Source of the DNA: Hirsutella rhossiliensis
Lineage: Eukaryota; Ascomycota; Sordariomycetes; Hypocreales; Ophiocordycipitaceae
Direction of reading: 5' to 3'
Length of the DNA stretch: 64,000 bases
Assembly (NCBI RefSeq): GCF_020360975.1
Contig: NW_025408669.1
Span: 4,650,001-4,714,000 of the forward strand
The notes beneath the pieces were generated by a model, which saw only the letters and a list, made by a program, of their open reading frames with translations, searched no databases and was not told the origin of the DNA. The first letter of the stretch is position 1; every line of letters starts with the position of its first letter. The translations under genes were made by a program, and so were the position numbers. Below, piece after piece: positions 1 to 10,131 of the stretch.

Positions 1-1
1 C

Positions 2-421
2 GGCATTCTAGACGGCGGGCGGCAACGCGCGGCCCCGCACGTGAAGACGTACATACGGTATAACGAGAAGAGGACGATCGATTGGGCCCTGCTCACGTCG
101 GCCAACCTGTCGAGGCAGGCGTGGGGCGAGGCGGGCAAATCGACGGGCGAAATGCGAATAGCGTCGTGGGAGATTGGCGTGTTGGTCTGGCCCGAATTAT
201 ATGGGCAGGGCAGTGTCATGGTGGGCTCGTTCCAGTCGGACACTCCCGGCAGCGGGCCGGAGACAGGGGCAGGGGGTGGCAGCGCCATCGTGGGCCTCCG
301 CATCCCGTACAGCTTGCCGTTGCAGCGGTACGGTCCGCACGAGGTGCCATGGGTGGCCAGCATGAATCACTCCGAACCCGACTGCCAGGGTCGCATCTGG
401 GAGGTGCAGAGACGGGTCTGA
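2..421 (+). CDS. tdp1: Tyrosyl-DNA phosphodiesterase 1, C-terminal part (5' end outside window)
   Basis: The frame is open from the left edge and stops at TGA 419-421, giving about 139 residues. It begins with a HVKTY...WALLTSANLS segment, which is the second HxK motif region of the tyrosyl-DNA phosphodiesterase family (the second catalytic His and Lys lie in H-x-K, followed by the conserved SANLS-x-x-AWG stretch). The usual Tdp1 C-terminus follows, ending near WVASMNHSEPDCQGRIW, where the conserved W and P pocket residues lie. The enzyme removes stalled topoisomerase I peptides from DNA 3' ends in the nucleus. A Gly/Ser-rich insert (roughly residues 80-95 of the fragment) is a non-conserved loop. 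The N-terminal half, with the first HKD motif, lies upstream of the window. Confidence 0.88.
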   Translation, partial: GILDGGRQRAAPHVKTYIRYNEKRTIDWALLTSANLSRQAWGEAGKSTGEMRIASWEIGVLVWPELYGQGSVMVGSFQSDTPGSGPETGAGGGSAIVGLRIPYSLPLQRYGPHEVPWVASMNHSEPDCQGRIWEVQRRV

Positions 422-1265
422 GCATGTGTGATGGGGAAGCGGGAGAGGCACGGCGCCGATGACGGAAGCCTTCGACGGCTGGAGGAGCAGCAACTGGTTT
501 CACGACGGGAAGATAGGAAGACAGTCGGCATCTGTTGGGCGGCAGCCGTTGACTGTCCTGGACACTGTATTCAACGCCCTTGCAAAGGGGGTCAAACACG
601 GCAGGCGGCGCCGGGGGGTGGTGGCACGGCATGAACGTTCCCATGCTTGTTTTGTCAACGACTTGACAACTGGAGGTGACGCAGTGATTGCGAAGCCACG
701 TATATTAACGGACTTTTAATTTACGATACGGCCTGTGGCTGGCTGGCGGGCGGGGGGGAAAGTGTGCGCTTGCCAGGGGGCGTCCCGAGAGAGAGTCGCA
801 TCGCGTGTATGCAATGATGATGGTTGTGCATCCAGGACGCACCAGCACCAGCCATCCACGCCAACGGTTCACTCTTTCATTAGTCAGGCAATCAGTTTAT
901 CACCGACATAAATCGTGCATTAGCGCAGCACTAGCCGACTCATTAGACATCCTTTCCCTGGCTTTTTCAGGTCCGCCACCGACCGACGTCAACGCTCCTC
1001 CTCTCGGCCTCGACGTCCTCGCGGCTTTCTCTCCGCTATCGTCGCCTGTCGAGTGTCCATACCCTCGAGTCCGAGCGGTCCTGCAGCGCGCTCGGATCCT
1101 CTCGCCGACTGGGATATCCCCCCCTCTTTTTCTGGTCTTTCCCCCACCCTCGCTGGTGACTCGAAATCTGAACAGAGACACCATCACCGAATACCTCCCT
1201 CAAAGGCCGTCCCTGATTGCTTCTGTGAGACACCGCTTCAGCGCCTTGTCGGCTTGCAGATCATC
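422..1265. other. Intergenic region / MATE gene leader
   Basis: This holds no supported gene. The last 300 bases are CT-rich, as in many filamentous-fungal 5' leaders, and run without a splice signal into the transporter ATG at 1266. Frames open here (for example from 805 or 1053) are read-throughs of this leader. Confidence 0.5.
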
Positions 1266-3351
1266 ATGGATCGCGGACGACCCATTCTTTCGCCCAAGAT
1301 TGGCGCCGACAGCAGGTCCAACTCGGGTACCCGTCGAATGTTGTCGAGCTCCCCTCTGGCCGAGCAAGCCCTGGCCGACGACATCGCTGCCTGTTCGGAG
1401 GACGGCAACCTCGAGGCCAGCGATGACGAGTTCCTCGACCAGGACCTTCCGCCCATTGGGCACGGCATGTACCGTCGTCCTAGTGGTGTCGCCTACGGTA
1501 CTTCGCGGCCCGTCTTCAGCCAGCAGATAGACGAGCCCATCCTGACCCCCCTCGAGAGGAAGCAGTCTCGCGATGCCGAGCGGAGCCTGCTCAGGGACAA
1601 CCGTGTCCTGCCGCCCAAGCACCAGGATCAGGAAATGGGCCGGAGCCTGCGAAGCCGCATCTATCGCCGTCTCTTCAGCACCCGCTTGCCGCCCAGAGAC
1701 GATGACGAAGGGCCCATTGTCTCGCGTCAGCCAACCGAAAGATCGCCACTTCTCAACGGCGTCCATCCCGACTCGGCGTCGGGCTCGGGAGATGACCTCG
1801 AGGAGCAATGGGAGGAGGCCGTGGCCTCGGGCCGTCTCCGCACCACCTGGCAGCGCGAGACCAAGACCGTCGTCGCCTACTCTGCGCCCCTCATTGGCAC
1901 CTTTTTCCTTCAGTACTCCATCAACGTGGCCAGTATCTTCGCCGTCGGCCGCATTGGCAAGGTTGAGCTGGGCGCCGTATCCTGTGAGTTTCCCGGCCCA
2001 TGGGCCAAGCCGTTGCTAATCATATACTGCAGTGGCCAACATGTCAGCCGCAGTCTCGTGCTTGGCGCCCTTTCAAGGGCTGGCCACGAGCCTCGACACC
2101 CTCTGTGCCCAGGCCTATGGCTCCGGCCACAAGCACCTCGTCGGGCTCCAGTGTCAGCGCATGGCGGCCTTCCTCCTTTGCATATCCGCTCCCGTTGTCG
2201 TCCTGTGGCTGTTTTCCGAGCGCATCCTCGTATACATCGTCCCAGACCCGGAAAGCGCGCGTCTGGCCGGACTGTATCTTCGCGTCATGATATTCGCCAT
2301 CCCGGGCATTATCCTCTTCGAGACGGGCAAGCGCTTCCTCCAGGCCCAGGGCCTGTTCCGGGCCACCACGTACGTCCTCCTCGTCGCGGCGCCCGTCAAC
2401 ATCTTCACCAACTGGCTCCTCGTGTGGAAGCTCGACTGGGGCTTCGTCGGCGCTCCCATTGCCATCGTCATCACCGAGAACCTGCTGCCTGTGCTCCTCG
2501 TGCTGTACGTCCGGCTCTTTGGCGGCTCTCAGTGCTGGGGAGGGTTCAGCAAGCGTGCCTTTGCCAATTGGTGGGTCATGATTCGGCTGGCACTGCCCGG
2601 CATGATCATGGTCGAGGCCGAATGGCTCGCCTTTGAGGTCATGACTCTTCTCGCCAGCCGCTTCGGCACCGAGTATCTCGCGGCTCAGAGCGTCTTGGCC
2701 ACGCTTTCCACCATCTCCTACCAGATCCCTTTCCCCGTGTCCATTGCCGCGTCGACGAGGATAGCAAATCTCATTGGCGCCGGCATGGTCGACGCTGCCA
2801 AGACGACAGCCAGAGTGGTACGTGTGGATCCTGTGTCACCTTGTTGTGATACCTGCTGACTGATGGGCCTGCTTAGACGGTCGCGGCAGTCTGCATCCTC
2901 GGCCTGCTTAACCTGACCATCTTCAGCACGCTGCGGTTCTACCTGCCCCTTCTTTTCACCAATGACCAGGGCGTCATCGAGCTGGTCGCGCAGGTGCTAC
3001 CTCTGGTCGCCGTCATGCAGGTCTTGGACGGGCTCAGCGCCGGGGCCCACGGGCTGCTGCGTGGTATCGGCAAGCAGTCCATCGGCGGGCCGGCCAACCT
3101 CATTTCCTACTACGTCATCTCGCTGCCCATTTCACTCGCCCTGGCCTTTGCCGCCGATTGGAAGCTCGAGGGCATGTGGGCCGGTGTGACGGTTGGATTG
3201 ATTGTGTAAGTCGAGTCGGATCCTGGGAACTGAAACCAAGCTGACCATGGCTTCCCGACGCAGCGTCTCGATCATCGAGTACACTTACCTACTCCGCACG
3301 GACTGGCACAAGGCGGCCGCGGAAGCAGCAGCCAGAAATGCCGCGGGGTAG
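1266..3351 (+). CDS. MATE-family multidrug/toxin efflux transporter
   Basis: Four exons, 1266-1983, 2033-2817, 2877-3205 and 3264-3351, joined by GT-AG introns (GTGAGT, GTACGT and GTAAGT donors), give 639 aa. Residues 1-205 are a hydrophilic, Ser/Asp/Arg-rich cytosolic tail. The membrane part follows, with a first segment near APLIGTFFLQYS, the conserved SCLAPFQGLATSLDTLCAQAYG motif region (first MATE repeat), GLYLRVMIFAIPG, and a second repeat with GTEYLAAQSVLATLS. About 12 transmembrane helices are expected; MATE proteins are cation-coupled antiporters of the plasma membrane or vacuole. The long N-terminal extension is typical of fungal members. The substrate cannot be told from sequence. 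The gene converges on arp9. The start was chosen as the first ATG that opens the full-length frame after the CT-rich leader. Confidence 0.9.
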
Positions 3352-4097
3352 GATTGTGCTCTCATCGACTCGGTTTTGTTCTCTTTTTTGCACCGGCACA
3401 AGCAGGCGTTTGCGCGAGTCGTCTTCCTTCTCGGCGTATACCCCAGCGACGGACGCAAGCAGTACTATTTATTTTTCGGTTTTACTCATTTTCCTTTTCC
3501 ATCCCTTGCAGCGGTGGTTGGTTGAGCCGCCGGGCGAGCGTCTTTGGCATGCTTTCGAGGCTGTCAGTCTGGAGGATTAGGTGGAGGTGGCGAGGCACGC
3601 GGCACTCTCTTTACATGCAAGGCTTGGGTAGGTGGGGAAAAGATTGGAACAGGCAAGGAGGGGAAGTCTTGTCCGAAGATGAGGAGTTCACCAGAGGCTG
3701 GGCTGAGCATATAACATAGCAGTCAATGTATGAGTAGTAGTAGCCCGAGGCACATTAGGGATTGGTGAACATGGTCCCGTGGTTGGACTATCGCGTTTCC
3801 CCCTTGCTCTTTCATTTCCTTCTGTCTGCCCCTGTCTCTGCGCTATCATACATGAGCTCCGCGGGCCCGACTCTTCTACTTCCCCGGCGTGACGGGCGCT
3901 TCTCAGGCTCTGCTTCCCACGCCCCCTCCAAACTCCATGGCACGGCTCTCGGCGGGCGAAAAAAAGGGGGATAAAATAAAAAATCCAACGCGAGGAATAG
4001 ATTCTAAGATGAAAAGAGAGAGAAGACAAGAAAGAGAGCGCTTCTGGGGCCGACGAGCAACCGCTTCCCGCCTCCCCCCGGCTGTCGTGATGCCGCG
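3352..4097. other. Convergent 3' intergenic region
   Basis: The 3' flanks of the MATE gene (+) and arp9 (-) meet here. No coding signal is seen. An A-rich stretch near 3960-4035 may serve polyadenylation of one of the two genes. Confidence 0.45.
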
Positions 4098-6331
4098 TCA
4101 ACTAAGCATGGAATGCGTGCGGATGGCCTTGGGCCCAAGCTCGCTACACCCGTCCGTTAGTCGTCGCCGCGCTTGAGGACGAAGAGAGAGGGATGGGGGA
4201 GAAGGCAGGAAAGGGGGGGGTTGCTCACTTGTAGTCGACCCTGCTGAGGCTCATGAGGCGCTGGGCCTCGACGCCCTGGGCGTCCATGTTGGAGTGTATG
4301 CAGAAGGCGATGCGGGCGGCGACCTGGGCGCCGAGGAACATGGCCTCCTCGAAGCCGTTCTTGCTCCACTCGCTCAGGTACGTGGGCAGGGCGGCCGTCT
4401 TGATGCTCGTCGGCGTCTGGCTGTGGAAGTGGTGCGACGGCTGGAGGCCGGCGGCGGGGCCGGCGGCGTCGGACCCGGCGGCCGGGGTGGTGGCGATGCC
4501 GGCGGCGGCGGCGGCGGCAGCGCCACCGAGCCCGGCGCCGCCGACGGCCGCGAGGGTGCTGGCCGTGGTGGCCGCCTGCAGGAGCGGGTTGACGCCGCTC
4601 GAGGGCAGCTGGTGCGGCATGCCGGTGAAGGACCCCGTGGGGGTCTGCGAGCCGGTGCCCGAGGGCGTGGCCATGTTGGACGGCAGCTCCGACGTGAACA
4701 TGGTGGCCGTCGAGGGCGAGATGATGTGCCGCGCCTGCAGCGTCTGCAGGATGTTCTCGCGCAGCCCGCGCAGCCGCGCGCCGTTGCCCACGAAGACGAG
4801 GTTGTCCCAGCACGCCGGCCGCATGTACATGTCGTCGATGCCCTGGATGGTGCGGTAGATGGTCGCGACGATGCGGTCGATCTCGGCGCGCTCGGCAAAC
4901 GTGAAGCGCTCCAGCCCGACCTCGACGTCGCGCCGGATGCGCTTGGGCCTCGTCTCCGGCGTGTCCTTGGCCGTGGCGCTGCTCGGCTCCGGTCGCGGCT
5001 GTTCCGTCGTTGCGCCGTTGGCCCCCGCCGGCGTCTCGTCTGCAGGCTTCGCCGGGGGCGCCGCCTCTCCTCCATTCGTTGCCGCGGCGCCATCTGCCGC
5101 CGGAGCGCCACCGGTCACGGCCACGCCGTTCTGCGATGGCGGTTGCTCTCCGGCCGGTTTCTCCGCCGCACCCGGCTTCGGCTCGCGGGGCACCTCTTCC
5201 TGGATCACCTCCTCGAAGAAAAAGGTGTTGTGAGTCCTCTTGCAGTTGGGCAGCCTCGCGAGCTTGGCGGCCCCGGTCTCGCCCTCCTTGTCCTTGGCCT
5301 TGCGCCCCGGCTTGCCCTTTTCCTTTTCCTTCTTGGCGAGGAACTCCTTAGTCTGCCCGCTCGTGACAATGGCGGCGACATCCAGCACGCCGTCCTCGTC
5401 CCCGTTGTTCCCCGCGTTCTCGCCGTCGTCATCTCGGCTCACCTCGGGGGGTTTGGGCGCCTCGCCCGCGGCGGCGGCCTCTGCCCCTGGTGTGGTCGCA
5501 GGCACCGCCAGAGCTGGCGGAGCCCCTGCCGTGTCTTCCCTGGGCAGCTCTGCCAGGGCCGTCTCCGCCGGGGCGTACGGCAGCACCTCGCAGATGGCGC
5601 TCCTCTTGAGCTGCTCTGCCATGTCATGGTTGAAGCCCTTTGCCTCGAGCAGCTTGAGCAGCCTCTGCGTGAAGACTTGGCCACCGCTTATATGCCTGTC
5701 GGGGTTGGGCGAGCCCAGGTCCATGTGATTGACGACGCGACCGTCGTGAATGGCCGTGACGTCGACCTTTTCGTAGCCAATGTCGACGACGGTCATGCTG
5801 GGCCACCTGAGGCCGTACTGGGTGGCGATGCCGCTGTGGATCAGGCACAGGGCCGGCGTGCGCGTCTTCTCGAAGATGTATTGCGCAATGGTCTCGCAGT
5901 CCGGGCGGGTCCACTGGGGTGAGGCCATGAGCATGATGGGGGTGTTGTGGTAGGTCGAGGCCAGCATGCCGTGGACGTGGTCGAGGAAGGCGAGGAAGGA
6001 GTCCATGTGAACAATGCGGCCGCCTGGATACATGGTCAGCATACACGTCGCGAGGGTCGACCGAGCGGCACGCACCCTCGATGGGAAAGACGGCGCCCTC
6101 GTCCGAGTCAACGTCCTCGACCCATTCCACCTGCTCGACGCCGCCGACGAGTCTGGAGCGCTTGTAGGTGTGATAGGGCCGCCACTCGTCGCCATCGCGG
6201 AACATGCGCGTGGGCAGACGGTGCAAGGGCGGCGTCAGCTCGCTGCACCCGAGCTGCGCCATGGTGGTGCGGCTGCCGGGGCAGATGATGAGAATCTGCT
6301 CCTCGCGCCATTTGGCCGCCGAGCTCGCCAT
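4098..6331 (-). CDS. arp9: Actin-related protein Arp9, SWI/SNF and RSC chromatin-remodelling subunit
   Basis: Three exons on the minus strand, 6331-6076, 6023-4229 and 4143-4098, give 698 aa. The N-terminus (EEQILIICPGSRTTMAQLG) and the blocks VDIGYEKVDVTAIHDGRVVN and NLVFVGNGARLRGL are the actin-fold nucleotide-pocket regions as they look in fungal Arp9. Arp9 sits on the HSA helix of the remodeller ATPase. Residues about 247-455 are a long charged, low-complexity insert (Glu/Lys- and Pro/Ala-rich) in the actin fold, and an Ala-rich run lies near residue 585. The last exon was found by splicing the GTGAGC donor after ...VDY to an acceptor just before 4143; it gives a DYNELGP-type ending like fungal homologues. 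Without this splice the frame stops at 4225. The start at 6331 is the closest ATG before the conserved block; the frame is open further upstream to 6643. Confidence 0.85.
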
Positions 6332-7503
6332 GCCGGCCAGCCGTGCGAGTCCGTTTGCCCTGCCGCCGTCGTGGGAGCGAGTGCCGAGAACGTGGTCGTC
6401 GCTGGCCAGGGACACCGGGTTGCTGCTGCTGCGGTTGCTGCTCCTGTTGACGATGCGCTGGCTGCGGCGTCGCGACGGTGTGGCAGACGGCGGCGATGCG
6501 GAGCACCAGTCTTTGCGCTCCTGGCCGCGAGGCGTCTGGCCGCGAGGCGTCAGCCGCGCTTCTGTGGCGGATGCCCTTGGAACTGGTGTGGCGGTGCCGC
6601 CCGCCCTCGGCGCCAGCCGCACGTGACCATTTCTCTGTGGCATCCTCTTGGCGGCGCTTGGCGGCGCTTGGCGGCGACGACGATGCGGGCGCCGTCGTGA
6701 AACAGAGTCTCTGGTCCTGAGCAGATCGACAGGGGCGCGGCCGAAGTGCTCTTTTCAGGCATATCGGACTCGACGCATGGAGAGAGGGGAGAAAAGGGCC
6801 CGTTGGCAAGCCTGCCAGCGAGTTCAAACAAAATCCTCCCCGTTCAATGAACAGCTGCCCTCGCCCCGGCAACGCGCACCTCGACGACCGCCGTTGCATA
6901 CACGGAATCTGGGGCAGCCAAGTCACCACTGACCAAGTAAGCATGTCCCTCCGGAAAGGCCCAATACGCACTTGTTCCATATAGTCGACTCGTGATAAAG
7001 CATGTCTAGTTCTACTGCGTTGACATGTAAGTAGATTTATATACCAAGCATTGCGAATATGTAGCACAGAAGCTTTGCCGCCGGCTCCTTGTCGTGAGCC
7101 AAGTCTTTCTTTGCCTCGGTGAAATGGCCGCCACCGAGGCATCGCGAGCCCTTTGCAAACTCATATCCCAAGCGCTTCCAGTACCCTCTGCGCGCCATAC
7201 CCCCCGCGGCTGCTTCCACCCCATCGTCATGCGCCAGAGTCCCTCAATGGCGACCTCATCCGCCCGCTGGATTGAGCGGGCTGCCAACTCCAAAATGTAT
7301 CTTTCCAGATTTCCAAACGCCCGTTTCCTCCCAAAGCAGCCCATCCCCGTACTCAAGAATCCCATATTTTACAGCGCCTGCCCCCCAAGGTATTGACATG
7401 AAAGTAAACGGCCTTATCCGAGGACGGTTAAGAATTAGAAATCCATAGTTTCGTGGCAAATCATCCACCCGAGTCGTGCTTTCGCTCTAGGTGTAGCAAG
7501 TCA
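6332..7503. other. Intergenic region
   Basis: This lies upstream of arp9 and downstream of the SYLF gene. Frames in the first 300 bases are the open extension of arp9 or its shadows. Positions 6900-7450 show no family resemblance on either strand. Confidence 0.4.
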
Positions 7504-10131
7504 TCATGTCGTCGTCGATAGCGCGTGAGCCGTCGGGACAGCCTCAAGAACTGTCTTCTCGGGTCCGCTCATCAACTTTTGCGCCGCCGCATGCGCCTCC
7601 GCTTCCTCCTCCTTCATCGATTTTGTAGGCCTGTCTCCCTCCGTCTCACCGACCAACAGGGAAAACCGCCGTTCCGAGGTGGGTGTCGTGACAGACGATC
7701 CGTCGCAGCTCCAGCGATCTTCTGTCGCCCCCGTATAAATGGACGAGGTGTGCTTCTCATGAGTGGTCGAGTCCGAGTTGTCCGTTTGCTCGTGCCCGCT
7801 CCCATCTCGGACCGCATCCTCGTCTGTCTCGTCCGTTGCAAACTTGTCCAGGGCCGCCTCGGGAGAGTTGGCTTCATCGAACTTGCAGCCATCCTCTCGG
7901 GCTTGTGTCATCTCAGTCTTTCCGTCCTGGCGTTCCGCAGAGCCAGGCACTTTGATTGTCAGCTGGGTTTCAAGAGATCCCCTCTCTTGCTCCGCATCCG
8001 CGAGCTCCCCGTCCTCTTCCCCAGAAGCCTTCTCCGCCTGGTCTTGCCCAGCAACAGCAGCGTCCATGGTTGAGTTAATGGAGACGCGCGTCTTAGACGG
8101 GGTCATGTCGGCCTCGGGTTCCTGGGAAACGGCTTGGTCGACCGTGTCCGTACCGGTCTTATCCGTACCGATCTCGTGCTCCGCAACACTGCCTTCTTCA
8201 ATCTCTTCTGTTTTCAGGTCCACAGAAGTGACTTGGTCATCACCATTTTCCACATTCCCATCTGCGCCCCCCAAGGACCGTCGCAGCGGGATTGCGACGC
8301 TGGACACCTTGGCCTCGATCTCGGCCTTGTCCGATCGCGAGTTCCTGGCCGGGCTCCTCTTCGGAAGCGGCGGAGGAAGCCTTTTTTGAATCGTGACCAC
8401 GTTGCCTCGCGCCTGAATGACCCGCGATGCAATTGCGCGTGTGCTGGTCTGCTGCACCGCCGCCACTTCGATTACGACTGGCTCCTCGGCGTCTTCGTCG
8501 TCCAAGTCATCTTCATCATCCGCGTCGTTGGTTTCCTCCTCCTCTCCGTTCTTGGTGTAGACACTGGAAGCCTGCGACGCCTGGTCTGCGTCGAAATGGT
8601 TGGGCACGGGCAGAGCCAGATACGGCTCGGGAACTGACGTTGGAGAGCCGGCGGCGAGAACGGCGCCAATCGAATGTTCTTGACTGAGGCTGCGAAGGGG
8701 GGGCAGGTCGACCTGGGTGTAGTCAACCTCTTCGTCCTCCTTGACCTCGGGCATACGGTCGATTGAGGCTCGGCCCTGGCCATCGTCGCTCTGGCCCGGG
8801 CTGGGCGTCGTCTCGGGGGTGTTGACGGCATCGGTCCGAGTGCAGGCATCCGTGGCCTGGCTCTTGACGGTCCGAGAGGACATGATGCTGGCTCGGTTGC
8901 TCCTCGTCGCATACGTCTCGATGCTCTGTCGACTAAACTTGGACATGGAGGGGCTCAGCGGGACGGAACTGTGTTCAAGCTGACTGCTGGTCGGCCTCAG
9001 ACGAGTTCCGGCCTCGCGGATTTCGAGGCCGGCCATTTCCAGGGCCAAGACGCCGAACGGATCCGGATCGTCGGCTTTGGGAATGCCAAATGACGGACGG
9101 GGAGAGCCACACGTCGATTTGGGAGTGGCAATTACGGCGTCTCCGGGCGCCGACTGGAAGGCAATGTTGCCGATGACGGCCGAGTCAAAGTCGGTCCTCC
9201 CCTCGGCCATCTTGATGACCTCGAACAGGGGCTTGGCCTCGTCCACATGGCGCCCCACATTTCCGGCCAGAATGTCCATCTGGGTCGAGTTGCTCTCGTA
9301 GAAGCGTTCATTCTCGTTGGCTCGCTCGGCTAGGATGCAGCCATGCAGGTTGACGGCTTGGTGTTGGCCGCGTGCCTTCATGTAGGCGAGGACGGTGTTG
9401 CCGAGCTCGCGCCAGTTGATGTGCAGCTCGTCCGAGTCCAGCAGGACGGACGGCCCGTTGGTCAGGCCGACATCCTCGCCCAGGGTGACTCGGGGGCGCG
9501 TGATGGACTCGAGGGCGGCAAGGTTGTTGATGACGAGGACGCAGTCGTAGACGTCGACGCCAATGATGAAGCTGAGGGTGGGCGTGTGCAGCATGATGCC
9601 CGAGGGAGGTGACCAGGTGCCGTCCGACTTTCTCGCAATAAGGATGCCGGAGCCTCCGGAACCCGTCATCCATAAGCCGCTCCTCATGCAGGAGAAGACG
9701 GCGATGCCCGCGGCGTTCTGAATGATGCGTTTTGGGATTTTCCTGGGGGCCTGTGCCGGGGAGCCAGGGGAGTCTGCTGCGGACGACGTGGATGATGTAG
9801 CCGGGGCGTCGTCGGGCACGAGGTAGCCATCGGCTGGGGTTACCGAATGTCAGCACGAGACGGGGGAAGGGGAGCAGGGTGCGATATGGGCGGGCGTACT
9901 GCAAAAGGACTTGAGGATGCGAGCGGCCTTGTCGCACTCGACGTCGAGCGAAGCAGGCCAGTAGGCCTCACGGTGGACGCGATGGCCATTTGCAGCGGCG
10001 ATGTTGATCCTGGAGGGGAGCTTTGGGGCGTGGTTGTTTCGATGTGTCCAGCCGAAGAAGCCGGTGGGCTTGTTGCTGGCGCCCGAATTCCTCTTGTCCC
10101 AAGACGGCAGGAAAGCAGAGACGCGCTGCAT
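7504..10131 (-). CDS. SYLF (Ysc84/DUF500) domain protein with long acidic tail
   Basis: Two exons, 10131-9900 and 9833-7504, joined by a GTACGC...CAG intron, give 853 aa. The N-terminus MQRVSAFLPSW and the junction ...ILKSFC-TDGYLVPDD match fungal SYLF proteins; the domain continues with IIQNAAGIAVFSCMRSG, GSGGSGILIARK and SFIIGVDVYDCVLVINN, ending near residue 285. SYLF domains bind phosphoinositides and, in yeast Ysc84/Lsb3, actin at endocytic sites. The remaining about 560 residues look disordered: Ser/Thr/Pro-rich, with an Asp/Glu run near residue 440 and many Glu/Asp/Thr stretches. No SH3 domain is present, unlike yeast Lsb3/Lsb4. A role in endocytosis or membrane-actin coupling is inferred from the domain only. 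Confidence 0.85.
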
